Origin: Dehalococcoidia bacterium
Lineage (GTDB): Bacteria > Chloroflexota > Dehalococcoidia > Lucifugimonadales > UBA6952
NCBI GenBank assembly: GCA_022450525.1
Contig: JAKUQA010000002.1
Span: 62,001 to 126,000 of the forward strand
Reading direction: 5' to 3'
DNA: 64,000 nucleotides
Shown here: one piece after another, positions 7,112 through 17,563 of the stretch
Layout of the letters: the number at the start of each line of letters is the position of its first letter
Numbering within the stretch: position 1 is the stretch's first letter
Notes under the pieces: generated by a model
Told to the model about the DNA's origin: nothing
The model's input: the letters and a program-made list of their open reading frames with translations, nothing else
Databases searched by the model: none
Position numbers and translations under genes: made by a program

Positions 7112-9826
7112 TTAGTTTTTGGAATTAATAGTAGCTTGTGCAGCAGCAAGTCTTGCAACTGGAACCCTGTACGGTGAAGCACTAACGTAATTAAGGCCCA
7201 AATTATGACAAATTAAGATACTTTTTGGGTCTCCTCCATGTTCTCCACAAATACCCAGTTCTAAATCGGAATTTGAAAGCCTGCCTTTTTCAATGGCGAT
7301 TTTCATTAATTGCCCCACACCTTTTTCATCAAGTGTCTTAAAAGGATTAGTGGAAAGTATTCCTTTTTCTTGGTATTCATTTAGGAATTTTGATTCAGCA
7401 TCATCTCTACTAAATCCATAAGTAGTTTGAGTTAAGTCATTAGTGCCAAAACTGAAAAATTGAGCATGTTTTGCGATATCATCAGCTGTAATTGCAGCTC
7501 GTGGAAGCTCAATCATAGTGCCTATTTTGTAGGATGGTTTTAATTGTAATTCCTCTTCAACTTTAGATGCTTCTTGTAACAACAATTCTTTAAGTACTAC
7601 TAACTCTCGATAATCTCCTACTAAAGGTATCATAATTTCAGGGATTGGATTGTTACCTTCTTTAATTAATTGGCAAGCTGCAGTAAGTATTGCTTTTGTT
7701 TGCATTGCAACTATATCGGGATAAAGTATTCCTAATCGACATCCTCTTAAACCTAACATAGGATTGGATTCTTTAATATCTTTAACAATAGCAAGAATAT
7801 CTTCTAACTGATCTAATAACTCACCTTGATTATTATTCATTTTTTCTTCATATATCTGATCTATTAGTTTTTCATAGGAAGGTAAAAATTCGTGTAACGG
7901 TGGATCAATTAATCTAATCACAACAGGTTTATTATCCATTACTTTTAAGATTTCATAAAAATCTTGAATTTGAAATTCGAGCATTTTTAAAATTGATTCT
8001 TGGTATTTGTTTTGCTGATTATTTCCATTAGTACTAATTGAGGATGTGGACATAATTAATTGTTGAACCCATGGAAGTCTTTCTTCGCCAAAAAACATAT
8101 GTTCGGTTCTACAAAGACCTATTCCTTCTGCACCTAATTCTATTGCCTTACTTGCATCTTCGGGAGTGTCTGCATTTGCCCATATTCCTAATTTTCTTGT
8201 AGAATCTGCCCATTCTAAAATTGTAGATAACTCTTTTGTGTCACTAGGTGATGGGGTTATAGTTTTCATTGTACCGGTAAAAATTTCTCCAGATGATCCA
8301 TCTATACTGATAATGTCATAAAGTTGGAATGTTTGATTTCCGATTGTACATCGTTTGTTTTGTTGATCGATATGTAAACTATCACACCCAGTTATACACG
8401 GTTTCCCCATGCCTCTAGCAACCACGGCTGCATGACTTGTTGCTCCACCCTTTGCAGTTAATACGCCAGTAGACGCATGCATTCCATGTATATCATCAGG
8501 GCTGGTTTCGTCTCTGACCAATATTACTTTTTCACCTAGATTTTTCATTTCTACAGCTTCAGTAGGATCAAAAACGATTTTCCCAACTGCTGCTCCAGGA
8601 GAAGCATTTAACCCAGAGTCAATATATGCTTTACATTTGAGTGATAAATCTTCTTCTTCATCAGAAAATTTTGGGAGCATAAGTTCATTTATTCTTGTAG
8701 GATCAATAAGGTTTAATGATTCTTCTTTTGAAATGAGTCCCTCAGAAACCATATCTACAGATATTTTCACTGATGCTAAGGCTGATCTTTTGGCAGATCT
8801 AGTTTGAAGCATATACAATTTATTGCTTTCAACTGTGAATTCCATATCTTGTGCATCTTTATAATGACCTTCTAAAATCTTGCTGATTTTTACTAATTCA
8901 CTGTAAAGGTCTTTGTTGCTCTCTTCTAAACTACTAATAGATTTTGGTGTTCTAATTCCGGCAACAACATCTTCGCCTTGCGCTATATCTAAGTATTCAC
9001 CAAATAGCTCTTTAGTACCCGTAGAAGGATTTCTAGTAAATGCAACTCCGGTCCCGCTATTTTGGTCTCTATTTCCAAACACCATTGCAACAATATTCAC
9101 AGCAGTACCTAGACTGTCGCTTATTTCATTGATTCTTCTGTATTCATCAGCTCTATCGCTGAACCAGCTTAGGAAAACAGCTTCTACAGCTAATTTTAAC
9201 TGAGTATATGGATCTTGAGGAAAATCTGAGCCGGTTTCTGCCAGAACTATTTCTTTGAATTGGTTTACTATTTTTTGGATATCATTAAATTCTAATTGGC
9301 TATCACTCTGGTAATTATTTTTTAATTTAATTTCATCTAATATAGATTCGAACTTATCTGAAGCAATTTCCAGTACAACTTTACTATACATTTGTATAAA
9401 TCTTCGGTACGAGTCATAGGCAAACTTTTCGCCACCCGAAGATTTTGATAGACCTAAAACAGTTTGGTCATTTAGACCAAGGTTTAGTACTGTATCCATC
9501 ATTCCTGGCATAGACACAACTGAACCTGATCTAACTGAAACAAGAAGTGGATTATTTACATCTCCATATGTTTTATTAGTAAGTAATTCAAGTTTCTTTA
9601 TGTTAATAAGTATATCTTGCCAAATAGAATCAGGAATATGGTAGTTATTATTGATAAATTCTTTACATGCTTTTGTTATCACAGTAAATCCTGGAGGTAC
9701 TGGTAAACCAATGTGCGTCATTTCCGCCAGACCCGCACCCTTTCCTCCAAGTAATGAGTTCATATTCTCTGTTTTTTCATCAAAAGCGTATACCCATTTT
9801 ATTACGCTATCGGTTTTTTGCGACAT
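7112..9826 (-). CDS. ppdK: Pyruvate, phosphate dikinase
   Basis: 904 residues, close to the usual family length. The enzyme interconverts pyruvate, ATP and phosphate with PEP, AMP and pyrophosphate in the cytoplasm. The N-terminal ATP-grasp part shows LLGGKGAGLAEM (25-36) and the SVRSG...MPGMMDTVLNLG segment near 97-117. The swivelling phosphohistidine domain carries the catalytic His465 in GGATSHAAVVARGMGKP (460-476). The C-terminal TIM barrel ends with GICGEHGGDP, including the catalytic Cys. A GAAGGG ribosome-binding site precedes the ATG. It is divergent from dnaG and is followed by a small membrane protein gene. PPDK can run toward gluconeogenesis or glycolysis; direction cannot be told here. 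Confidence 0.97.
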   Translation of the reverse strand: MSQKTDSVIKWVYAFDEKTENMNSLLGGKGAGLAEMTHIGLPVPPGFTVITKACKEFINNNYHIPDSIWQDILINIKKLELLTNKTYGDVNNPLLVSVRSGSVVSMPGMMDTVLNLGLNDQTVLGLSKSSGGEKFAYDSYRRFIQMYSKVVLEIASDKFESILDEIKLKNNYQSDSQLEFNDIQKIVNQFKEIVLAETGSDFPQDPYTQLKLAVEAVFLSWFSDRADEYRRINEISDSLGTAVNIVAMVFGNRDQNSGTGVAFTRNPSTGTKELFGEYLDIAQGEDVVAGIRTPKSISSLEESNKDLYSELVKISKILEGHYKDAQDMEFTVESNKLYMLQTRSAKRSALASVKISVDMVSEGLISKEESLNLIDPTRINELMLPKFSDEEEDLSLKCKAYIDSGLNASPGAAVGKIVFDPTEAVEMKNLGEKVILVRDETSPDDIHGMHASTGVLTAKGGATSHAAVVARGMGKPCITGCDSLHIDQQNKRCTIGNQTFQLYDIISIDGSSGEIFTGTMKTITPSPSDTKELSTILEWADSTRKLGIWANADTPEDASKAIELGAEGIGLCRTEHMFFGEERLPWVQQLIMSTSSISTNGNNQQNKYQESILKMLEFQIQDFYEILKVMDNKPVVIRLIDPPLHEFLPSYEKLIDQIYEEKMNNNQGELLDQLEDILAIVKDIKESNPMLGLRGCRLGILYPDIVAMQTKAILTAACQLIKEGNNPIPEIMIPLVGDYRELVVLKELLLQEASKVEEELQLKPSYKIGTMIELPRAAITADDIAKHAQFFSFGTNDLTQTTYGFSRDDAESKFLNEYQEKGILSTNPFKTLDEKGVGQLMKIAIEKGRLSNSDLELGICGEHGGDPKSILICHNLGLNYVSASPYRVPVARLAAAQATINSKN

Positions 9827-10002
9827 AATCTACCCTTCATTAGTGAACTGCGACACATTATAGCATTTTAAGTTGTCTTTATTCTAGTATTAGCTCGCTA
9901 TAATGAGTAATTTTTTCCGAGTATTTGATAAACAATAAAAAATGGTTTTTTTGGCTTTAAATATATATTAGATTTGTCTGAATAATTCGTTAAAATAAGA
10001 GA
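9827..10002. promoter_or_regulatory. Divergent promoter region between ppdK and dnaG
   Basis: On the minus strand TATAAT (9862-9857) lies about 30 bases before the ppdK start, but no good -35 box pairs with it. On the plus strand TATAAT at 9899-9904 points at dnaG with only a poorly spaced TTGTCT upstream. A second candidate is TAAAAT just six bases before the dnaG ATG, which would give a leaderless or nearly leaderless message. Confidence 0.4.
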
Positions 10003-11850
10003 ATGTTTTCAAAAACATTAAAAGATTCATTAGATATTATCGAAGTCGCTTCGAGATATTTACCTGATTTGAAATCAGCGGGACGAACCTATAAATCTAA
10101 TTGCCCATTTCATGAAGAAAGAACACCTTCATTTGTGATTTTCCCCGAAACTCAATCGTGGCGATGTTTTGGAGCATGTGTAGAAGGTGGAGATGTCATA
10201 AGTTTTGTAATGAAAATCGAAAAAATCGATTTTCAACAAGCCATTAAATTATTAGCTGATTCTGTTGGTATTGAGGTGCCACGATATAATAATGATAACG
10301 CAAATGTCGAGTTGTATAACATTAATGAGTCTGCTTATAATTTTTTTCATAACTTTTTATTATCTGAAAATGGCCTTGCAGCTCGAAACTATATGATTAA
10401 TAATCGTGGTGTAGATCATGATACAATCATGAAATTTGGATTGGGTCTGAGCCCTAGTGATAATCGACAGTTACCCAGATATTTAGAAAATTTGGGATTC
10501 AGTAATAAGCAAATCTCAGAATCAGGACTGGTATTTATTCGCGAGGATGGAATTCCAAAAGATATTTTTGCAGGGAGATTAGTTTTTCCAATTATAGATT
10601 CAAAGGGTAAAGTATTAGGTTTTGGCGGCCGTACTTTAAATGACAATGGTCCAAAGTATATTAATTCTTCAAAGACCAAAATTTTTGATAAATCAAGTTC
10701 TTTGTATGGTATTAACCTTGCAAAAGAGGGAATAGCCGATTCCGGCAAAGTAGTGTTAGTCGAGGGGTATATGGATGTGTTAACTGCACATCAATATGGC
10801 TACGATAATGTAGTGGCTTGTATGGGAACAGCTCTTACTGAATCACAGGTTCGTTATATTTCAGTACTGAGTAAACAATGTGTTCTAGCCTTAGATGCAG
10901 ATATTGCTGGAAGTGAAGCTACTTTTAGAAGTATTGAAAATAGTTGGAAAGCTTTTGAACGAGTTTTTGTAGGGAAGAAAAACAATGTATCGCTTTATAA
11001 AACAACAAATAAAATTGATTTAAGAATTGCGCAATTTAATTCCGGTAAAGACCCAGATGAAATTATTCGTACAGATAAAGTTTCTTGGGAAGACCATATT
11101 GATAATTCTAAGCCACTTTTAGCATATCTTATAGAAAATGCACCACGTAGATGGAATATTTTATCTAATGAGGGTAAACAGTCAGCTACAGAGAATATAG
11201 CTCCTTTGATTCTAAGTTTAGATAATGATTACGATAGAGAACATTACTATGGTCTATTTGCAAATACATTGAATGAAGACATTAATGTTGTCAAAAGCGC
11301 TGTTATTTCTGCAAATAAAAAAAATAATTCAAATAATATGCCAAGTTTTAATCAAAAGATAAACTATGGTACAATAGAGAAGAACGACAATTCATATTTA
11401 CTTGAAGAACATACACTGTCAATGGTTATCAAATGGCCCTATTTGTTCTCTTTAGCTGAAAATGTAGATGGATCTTGGTTTAGTATTTGGGAAAATAGGC
11501 AAGTTTTCGATATTTTATTAAAATATAATGGCTCTCAAGAAATGATTATTGAAAATAGAACGCAACTCCCTGGGGATGTTTTATCTCGCATAGAGGATCT
11601 AGGCAACATTGATTTGCCAAATATGACCAAAAGCAACAGGGAAAAAGCTGTTAAGCAATGTGTACTAAAATTACAAGAGCGATACCTAAGAGGAATGAAA
11701 AAAGAAGAAGCCAGTTTATGGTCAAATAATTCTGATTTAAATAATGTTCCCTCTGAAGATTTGAGTCATTTGCAAGAAAAAGCTATTATTGTCAATGATA
11801 TGCTTTCGGATGTATTTAATAAATCTACTGAAAAAAATAGTGATATTTAA
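10003..11850 (+). CDS. dnaG: DNA primase
   Basis: A 615-residue bacterial primase that makes RNA primers at the replication fork. The N-terminal zinc-binding domain has Cys34, His37, Cys55 and Cys59. The second Cys pair is spaced C-x3-C (CFGAC) instead of the textbook C-x2-C. The RNA polymerase core and Toprim domain follow, with Glu254 in VEGYMDV and Asp298/Asp300 in LDADIAG. The C-terminal 150 residues are the poorly conserved DnaB-binding part. It is followed 12 bases later by rpoD, the classic macromolecular-synthesis pairing. The start has no clear ribosome-binding site, only AGAG immediately before the ATG, and a -10-like TAAAAT sits just upstream. Confidence 0.97.
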   Translation: MFSKTLKDSLDIIEVASRYLPDLKSAGRTYKSNCPFHEERTPSFVIFPETQSWRCFGACVEGGDVISFVMKIEKIDFQQAIKLLADSVGIEVPRYNNDNANVELYNINESAYNFFHNFLLSENGLAARNYMINNRGVDHDTIMKFGLGLSPSDNRQLPRYLENLGFSNKQISESGLVFIREDGIPKDIFAGRLVFPIIDSKGKVLGFGGRTLNDNGPKYINSSKTKIFDKSSSLYGINLAKEGIADSGKVVLVEGYMDVLTAHQYGYDNVVACMGTALTESQVRYISVLSKQCVLALDADIAGSEATFRSIENSWKAFERVFVGKKNNVSLYKTTNKIDLRIAQFNSGKDPDEIIRTDKVSWEDHIDNSKPLLAYLIENAPRRWNILSNEGKQSATENIAPLILSLDNDYDREHYYGLFANTLNEDINVVKSAVISANKKNNSNNMPSFNQKINYGTIEKNDNSYLLEEHTLSMVIKWPYLFSLAENVDGSWFSIWENRQVFDILLKYNGSQEMIIENRTQLPGDVLSRIEDLGNIDLPNMTKSNREKAVKQCVLKLQERYLRGMKKEEASLWSNNSDLNNVPSEDLSHLQEKAIIVNDMLSDVFNKSTEKNSDI

Positions 11851-11862
11851 AGGATCTTAATT

Positions 11863-13446
11863 ATGCCTAGAAAGAAAAAAATAGATACAATTGATGAAAA
11901 AGATAAATCTTCTTTAGCTTTAGAAGATGCACCTGATGAATTTGATGAACCCGAATCAATGGAAGCACCAGATATTAATAGTATTGATGCACCTGATGAT
12001 GCTCAATTAGTAGCACTAGAAGAATCTCCTGAAGAAATCGATTTAGAAAAATTAGATTTATCTGATGTTGTTCCGGAAAAGTTAGTTGAAGAAACTGAAC
12101 CGCAACCAGAACCAGAAGCAGAGTCAGAGTCTGAGCAGGATACAGAAAGATCTACTGAACCTAATGATATGATTGATGATCCTGTGAGGATGTATTTAAG
12201 GGAAATTGGACGTGTTGCATTACTAAAAGCTAAAGATGAACGTGGTTTAGCTCAAATTATGGAAAATGGCAAATATATAGAGGAGATCCATAAGTCATAC
12301 CAGTCAGAATATGGTAGAGATATGCCAGCACCAGATACGTTTGTTGAAATGTTAAAGACTTTAAGTCAATTGACAAATATTACTAATATTGTCGAAAAAA
12401 TCATGGAAAAAGAAGGTCATTACACATTACAAGAGTTGGTATACGATGAAAAGTTACAATTCTTTTTGCAGAATAGTTTCGATGAAGAACAATTATTAGT
12501 TTGGAGTAAAAAATATAAAATTGAAGTCGACGACTTAAAAAGAAATATAATTTCACTTTCTATTAATACGCGCCTTCTTCCAAAACAAATAGAATATGTT
12601 TTGGATATGAATTCTACATTAGAACAGTTAGCTGCAATAGTTGAAGAGGGTCCTCTAGCTGATAATTTATCTCCTTATGAAATGATACTTCAGCAACATT
12701 TAGACGAAATGACTGCAGGTTCGGAAGCAGCTCAACAACATTTAGCAGAGGCAAACCTTAGATTAGTAGTTTCAGTAGCAAAAAAATATATTGGTAGAGG
12801 TATGTCTCTTCTTGATTTAATACAAGAAGGGAATATTGGATTAATTCGTGCAGTTGAGAAATTTGACTACAGAAAGGGATATAAATTTTCAACATATGCA
12901 ACTTGGTGGATTAGGCAGGCGATTACTAGGGCAATTGCTGATCAAGCTAGAACTATTAGAATTCCAGTTCATATGGTTGAAACGATTAACAAATTACTTC
13001 GAACTAGTAGAAAATTGGTTCAGGAATATGGTCGAGAACCTTCAACAGAAGAAATAGCTTGGGACATGGATGTTAGTGCTGAAAAAGTACGAGAAATCAT
13101 GAAAATATCCCAAGAGCCTGTTTCGCTTGAAACTCCAATTGGAGAAGAAGAAGATTCTCATCTTGGAGATTTTATTGAAGATAGGTCAGCAAAAGCTCCT
13201 GCAGATGCGGCTACTGAAACGTTGCTACAAGAACAGATAATACAGATATTAGATAGTTTAACTGATAGAGAAAAACGTGTACTTGAACTCAGATTTGGTT
13301 TAGGAGATGGACGTGGAAGAACTCTAGAAGAAGTTGGAAAAGAATTTGGTGTAACACGGGAGAGAATACGTCAAATTGAAGCAAAAGCATTAAGAAAACT
13401 TCGTCATCCAGCTAGATCAAAACCTCTCAGAGACTACCTAGAATAG
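11863..13446 (+). CDS. rpoD: Primary sigma factor RpoD (sigma-70)
   Basis: 527 residues. The first 100 are acidic and low in complexity, with alternating Glu/Pro/Ser near 79-92. Region 1.2 begins [12 protein letters not shown] (105-116). Region 2 is intact, with [33 protein letters not shown] and the -10-recognising [13 protein letters not shown]. Region 3 follows, then region 4 with the helix-turn-helix [19 protein letters not shown] near the end. This completeness, plus the dnaG partner, marks the housekeeping sigma factor. AAGGA precedes the ATG. The promoters seen in the window (TTGACA, 17 bases, TATAAT-like) are those such a factor would read. The acidic N-terminus replaces a conventional region 1.1. 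Confidence 0.97.
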   Translation: MPRKKKIDTIDEKDKSSLALEDAPDEFDEPESMEAPDINSIDAPDDAQLVALEESPEEIDLEKLDLSDVVPEKLVEETEPQPEPEAESESEQDTERSTEPNDMIDDPVRMYLREIGRVALLKAKDERGLAQIMENGKYIEEIHKSYQSEYGRDMPAPDTFVEMLKTLSQLTNITNIVEKIMEKEGHYTLQELVYDEKLQFFLQNSFDEEQLLVWSKKYKIEVDDLKRNIISLSINTRLLPKQIEYVLDMNSTLEQLAAIVEEGPLADNLSPYEMILQQHLDEMTAGSEAAQQHLAEANLRLVVSVAKKYIGRGMSLLDLIQEGNIGLIRAVEKFDYRKGYKFSTYATWWIRQAITRAIADQARTIRIPVHMVETINKLLRTSRKLVQEYGREPSTEEIAWDMDVSAEKVREIMKISQEPVSLETPIGEEEDSHLGDFIEDRSAKAPADAATETLLQEQIIQILDSLTDREKRVLELRFGLGDGRGRTLEEVGKEFGVTRERIRQIEAKALRKLRHPARSKPLRDYLE

Positions 13447-13453
13447 AGAAAAA

Positions 13454-13660
13454 ATGAATTTTCGTGGGGTTATTCCTTTTACAGCTATTGTATCAGTTCT
13501 GCATTTTTTTGAAGATGCAGCTTTAATTATGCTTGGAAGAATGACAGACGTAAATATTTTTATTCTTTTTGCAGGGACAGTGGTATTTTCATTTGTTGTT
13601 GCCATCGTTGCAAAACACCCCTATGTTCATAAATTATTTCATGAACAAAATCATAAATAA
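13454..13660 (+). CDS. Small two-helix membrane protein downstream of rpoD
   Basis: 68 residues with two hydrophobic segments, about residues 6-27 and 34-53, and a His-containing basic tail (KHPYVHKLFHEQNHK). It begins seven bases after the rpoD stop, with only a weak GAGA ribosome-binding site, so it may depend on coupling. No family is recognised. The reading frame is clean and the composition is convincingly membrane-like, but such a short gene could be missed or misread. It ends 16 bases before the convergent ffh stop. Confidence 0.6.
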   Translation: MNFRGVIPFTAIVSVLHFFEDAALIMLGRMTDVNIFILFAGTVVFSFVVAIVAKHPYVHKLFHEQNHK

Positions 13661-13676
13661 AATAATTTAGAAGGTT

Positions 13677-15020
13677 TTAATTTGGGAAATTTCCTGACTT
13701 AATTAATTTATTTAAATTACGACCATTTTTACCGTAAAAAGATTTCATCATTTTTTTTGTCTGATTGAACTGATTAATTAATTGATTCACTTCAATATGC
13801 GTTAATCCAGAACCAGTAGCTATTCTTTTTCTACGACTTACATTTAAAATATTTGGATTTCTTCTTTCAATTGGTGTCATCGAGTCAATCATGTATTTCA
13901 TTTTGTTCATTTTTGATTCATTTTCAGAAAGTTTAGAACCCATCTGATTTAAATTAACCCCAGGTATCATATTTATAATACTTTCAAGTGATCCCATTTT
14001 TTTTATAGAGTTCATTTGGTCTAATAAATCATTAAAGTCAAAAGAATCTGACACGATTTTTTTTGTTAGATCCTCTGCCTTTTGATGGTCAATTTGTTCA
14101 CTAGCCTTTTCTGCTAGAGTTTGTAAATCACCCATACCTAATATTCTAGAACTAATCCTATCAGGATAGAATTTATCAAATTCATCAACTTTTTCTCCTG
14201 TTCCAATAAATTTTATCGGAAGACCCGTTTCTTTCACAATTGATACTGCGCTTCCACCTTTTGAGTCTCCATCAAGTTTTGTAATTATTAGTCCTGTTAA
14301 TCCTAGTTTTTCATTAAAGGAATTTGCTATATCTACAGCTGTTTGGCCAATCATTGAATCAACTACAAGAATACACTCTTCAGGATTTACTTTATTTTTG
14401 ATTGTAATTAATTCTTTCATCATTTCATCATCTAGCTGTGATCTACCAGCAGTATCAATTATTGTCCATTGATATTGATTGTCTGATGAAAGTTTAAGAG
14501 AATTTTCAGCTATCTTGATTGAATCATTAATCTTTTTATCATAATAAATATCAAGTTCATTATCATTTGCTAATTTTATTAGTTGATCTATTGCTGCAGG
14601 TCTCACTAAGTCATTAGCCACTAAAAGAGTTTTTTGATTTAATTTATTTAGATAAAAGGATAACTTAGCTGCAGTTGTAGTTTTACCTGAACCTTGTATT
14701 CCAACTAATAAAATTTTAGAACAGTTCTTGTTTGATTTAACCAGTTCAGAATTATCACTTGTTAAGATTGTTATTAATTGTTGTTTCAATATTTCAACTA
14801 GTAGGTAGCCAGGGTTTAAGCTTTTTGAGAATTCAGGGTCATGTGTTTCATTTTTAATAGATTCAATTAAAGATTTCACAACTTTAAAATTCACGTCTGC
14901 TTCTAATAATGCCATTCTGATTTGTCGCAAAAAATCATTTATATCATTTTCGTTTAGACGTCGCTGATTAATTAGTTTTCGAGTAATTTGTGATAATTTT
15001 GCACTTAAATTTTCAAACAT
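13677..15020 (-). CDS. ffh: Signal recognition particle protein Ffh (SRP54)
   Basis: 447 residues, normal for Ffh, which binds SRP RNA and nascent signal sequences and delivers ribosomes to the membrane through FtsY. The N domain is at about 1-90. The NG GTPase shows G1 GIQGSGKTT (107-115), the DTAGRSQLD switch and the TKLDGDSKGG motif. The Met-rich M domain is near 300-447, including RRKRIATGSG and EVNQLINQF, the RNA-binding helices. An AGGTAG ribosome-binding site lies ahead of the ATG. It is divergent from sbcC across about 90 bases. The SRP RNA gene is not visible in this window. Confidence 0.97.
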   Translation of the reverse strand: MFENLSAKLSQITRKLINQRRLNENDINDFLRQIRMALLEADVNFKVVKSLIESIKNETHDPEFSKSLNPGYLLVEILKQQLITILTSDNSELVKSNKNCSKILLVGIQGSGKTTTAAKLSFYLNKLNQKTLLVANDLVRPAAIDQLIKLANDNELDIYYDKKINDSIKIAENSLKLSSDNQYQWTIIDTAGRSQLDDEMMKELITIKNKVNPEECILVVDSMIGQTAVDIANSFNEKLGLTGLIITKLDGDSKGGSAVSIVKETGLPIKFIGTGEKVDEFDKFYPDRISSRILGMGDLQTLAEKASEQIDHQKAEDLTKKIVSDSFDFNDLLDQMNSIKKMGSLESIINMIPGVNLNQMGSKLSENESKMNKMKYMIDSMTPIERRNPNILNVSRRKRIATGSGLTHIEVNQLINQFNQTKKMMKSFYGKNGRNLNKLIKSGNFPN

Positions 15021-15112
15021 AAATTAATACTACCTATTAATCTTTTTTTGGTTTCATTTACTAAAGTGTAAACTTCTATACAACACAACCTTAAATGTTA
15101 AAATACTATTAT

Positions 15113-17563
15113 ATGGTACCAAATAAATTGACAATTGAAAATTTTAAATCTTATGGATCATCTTTAAATCCATTGGATCTTAATGGTGTTCATATAGTTT
15201 GTCTTTCTGGTCAAAATGGACATGGGAAATCTTCTTTACTTGATGCAATCTGTTGGTCGATATGGGGTGATGAGGTCCATCGACCACAAGATGAATTAGT
15301 TAAACATGGCGAAAATGACATGAGAGTAGAATTGGAATTTTTTTCAGATGGATATTTTCAAAAAAAAGAGGGAAGAAATTTATATAAAGTTATTAGAAGA
15401 TTTTCTAAAAGAAAAGGTTCAAGATCTGGAGCTACATCTCTTGAATTGTATGTGGCTCAAACAGGAGAGGTTGATTCTGAATTAGATTTTCAAGTATTAA
15501 CAGGAAACACTATTAGAGATACCCAATCTTCAATATTGAAATTAGTTGGAATGGATTATCGAACATTTATTAATAGTGCTTTTTTACTTCAGGGCCGGTC
15601 AGATGAATTTACTAATAGTACCCCCGCACTTAGACAACGTACTTTAGGTGAAATATTGCAATTAGACTATTTTGATAAATTACAAGAATTAGCTCGAGAA
15701 AAAGTTAGAGAATTAAGATCGGATAAAACTACAGTAGAATTACAAGTTAATACATTGCAAGATCAGCTTGCTCGTTTTACTGAAGAGGAAATGGAGTTAA
15801 AGGTATTATCATCTGATTTAATTCAGGTAGATCAACACATTTTAGAAATTCAGCCATTATTAGAAAACCGTAAACAAGATTATTTACTTATTGAAGAAAT
15901 TGAAACAAAAACATCCAAGCTATTGATAGATAAGAAAACATTGGTTGATGATTTAAGTATATTTAATAATCAGTTAAGCACCTTACAAAGAAAAATATCC
16001 GAATATCAGGATATTTTGGATAAAAAAGAAGTAATTCACGAAAATTTTCAAGAGATTAATCGACTAAGGAACAAGTTACAACAAAATAATAACCTTATAG
16101 GTCCCTATAGCAGTTTGATTGAAAGAAAAAAGTCTTTAGAAAATGCATTAGTACGTTTAAAGGAAATTATTGAACAACTTGAAACTCTAAAACAAAATTT
16201 ATTTTCAACTCAAAAGCTATTGGATGAATTACAAAATAAAAAAGAACAATTAAATTTATTGCAGTTACAAATACAAGAAAAAAATACTCATAATGATAAT
16301 CTAAAAAACCAAATGGACGATCTGAAAGAAAAAATCTTATTAATAGAAGATAGTGACCAAAATTGTCCTTTGTGTGGAACTGAATTGTTAAATGATCGTA
16401 GAGAACATGTAAAGGAAGAATTTGAAAAAAACGGAAAAACACTAGCTGATGCGTATAGGAGTAACATAACAATAATTTCAGAGCTAGAAACAAAAAAACT
16501 ATCAATTTTAGATTACATTAATCAAAATGATAGTAATATAAATAATGAATTTATAAGAATTAATAGTCAAATTGCTGCATATACACAAGAGAGAAATTCA
16601 TTAGATCAATCTGAAACTCAACTAAGCGAAATTAACAAAAATATCGAGGATTTAGGATTTGATCCTGTAGAAAATAAGATTCTTGAGGAAAAACTAATAC
16701 AGATTCATTCATATGAAGATCTATTTAATCAACTAAGTTTAGCTGAGAAAGAAATACCAGAAATTGAAAATAGAATTAGTGATATTCAGAAATTAATTTT
16801 ATCGAGAAATACAAATATAGAAAAGATAGACCATGAATTAAATGATTATGACATAAAGAAAAAATCAGCCCCTGAAATCAAATCAGAAGTCGAAAAACTA
16901 CAAAATGATTTTGATAATTTGTTAAATCAAAAGATAGAGAAAAATTCACGAAAATTATCTATTGAAAGACAGTTTGAAGTATATTCCAGTCAAAAAACTG
17001 AATTAAATCAATATGAAAATCAATTGCTTGAAATTAATAGTGAGTATGGTCGTTACGATGAACTTTCGACATATCTCGGACGAACAGGAGTACAAGCATT
17101 ATTAATTGAAGCATCCATCCCTGAAATTGAAAAAGATGCTAATTATTTATTAGAAAAAATGACAAATGGAGAAATGTTTATCAATTTAGAAACCCAAAGA
17201 CAAACACAAAAAGGTGACACTGCAGAAACGTTAGAAATTAATGTTTCTGATTCGCGTGGGATGAGAAGTTATGAAACTTTTAGTGGAGGAGAAGCTTTTA
17301 GAATTAATTTAGCTTTACGTATTGCATTATCAAAGCTGTTGGCAAGGAGATCGGGTTGTCCATTACCGACTATTTTTATTGATGAAGGTTTTGGGACACA
17401 AGACAATGTGGGTAGGGAGAGAATAATTGAGGTTATTAACCAAATATCATCAGATTTTGAAAGAGTTGTCGTGATTACTCATATTGAGGAAATTAAAGAA
17501 GCCTTTCCAGTTAGGATAGAAGTTATAAAAACAGAATCTGGATCTATGTTTGAATTAAATTAA
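15113..17563 (+). CDS. sbcC: SbcC/Rad50-type DNA repair ATPase
   Basis: About 816 residues from the ATG at 15113. An in-frame ATG 18 bases earlier gives a Tyr-rich extension (MLKYYY) that looks artefactual. The Walker A loop GQNGHGKSS is near residues 32-40. Long coiled coils flank a zinc hook, CPLC at residues 418-421, which dimerises Rad50/SbcC proteins. The C-terminal half carries the ABC signature SGGEAFRINLAL and Walker B TIFIDEGFG. Such proteins act with an SbcD/Mre11 nuclease on DNA ends and hairpins, but no such nuclease gene is present in the window. TAAAAT nine bases before the ATG and no ribosome-binding site suggest a leaderless message. Confidence 0.93.
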   Translation: MVPNKLTIENFKSYGSSLNPLDLNGVHIVCLSGQNGHGKSSLLDAICWSIWGDEVHRPQDELVKHGENDMRVELEFFSDGYFQKKEGRNLYKVIRRFSKRKGSRSGATSLELYVAQTGEVDSELDFQVLTGNTIRDTQSSILKLVGMDYRTFINSAFLLQGRSDEFTNSTPALRQRTLGEILQLDYFDKLQELAREKVRELRSDKTTVELQVNTLQDQLARFTEEEMELKVLSSDLIQVDQHILEIQPLLENRKQDYLLIEEIETKTSKLLIDKKTLVDDLSIFNNQLSTLQRKISEYQDILDKKEVIHENFQEINRLRNKLQQNNNLIGPYSSLIERKKSLENALVRLKEIIEQLETLKQNLFSTQKLLDELQNKKEQLNLLQLQIQEKNTHNDNLKNQMDDLKEKILLIEDSDQNCPLCGTELLNDRREHVKEEFEKNGKTLADAYRSNITIISELETKKLSILDYINQNDSNINNEFIRINSQIAAYTQERNSLDQSETQLSEINKNIEDLGFDPVENKILEEKLIQIHSYEDLFNQLSLAEKEIPEIENRISDIQKLILSRNTNIEKIDHELNDYDIKKKSAPEIKSEVEKLQNDFDNLLNQKIEKNSRKLSIERQFEVYSSQKTELNQYENQLLEINSEYGRYDELSTYLGRTGVQALLIEASIPEIEKDANYLLEKMTNGEMFINLETQRQTQKGDTAETLEINVSDSRGMRSYETFSGGEAFRINLALRIALSKLLARRSGCPLPTIFIDEGFGTQDNVGRERIIEVINQISSDFERVVVITHIEEIKEAFPVRIEVIKTESGSMFELN

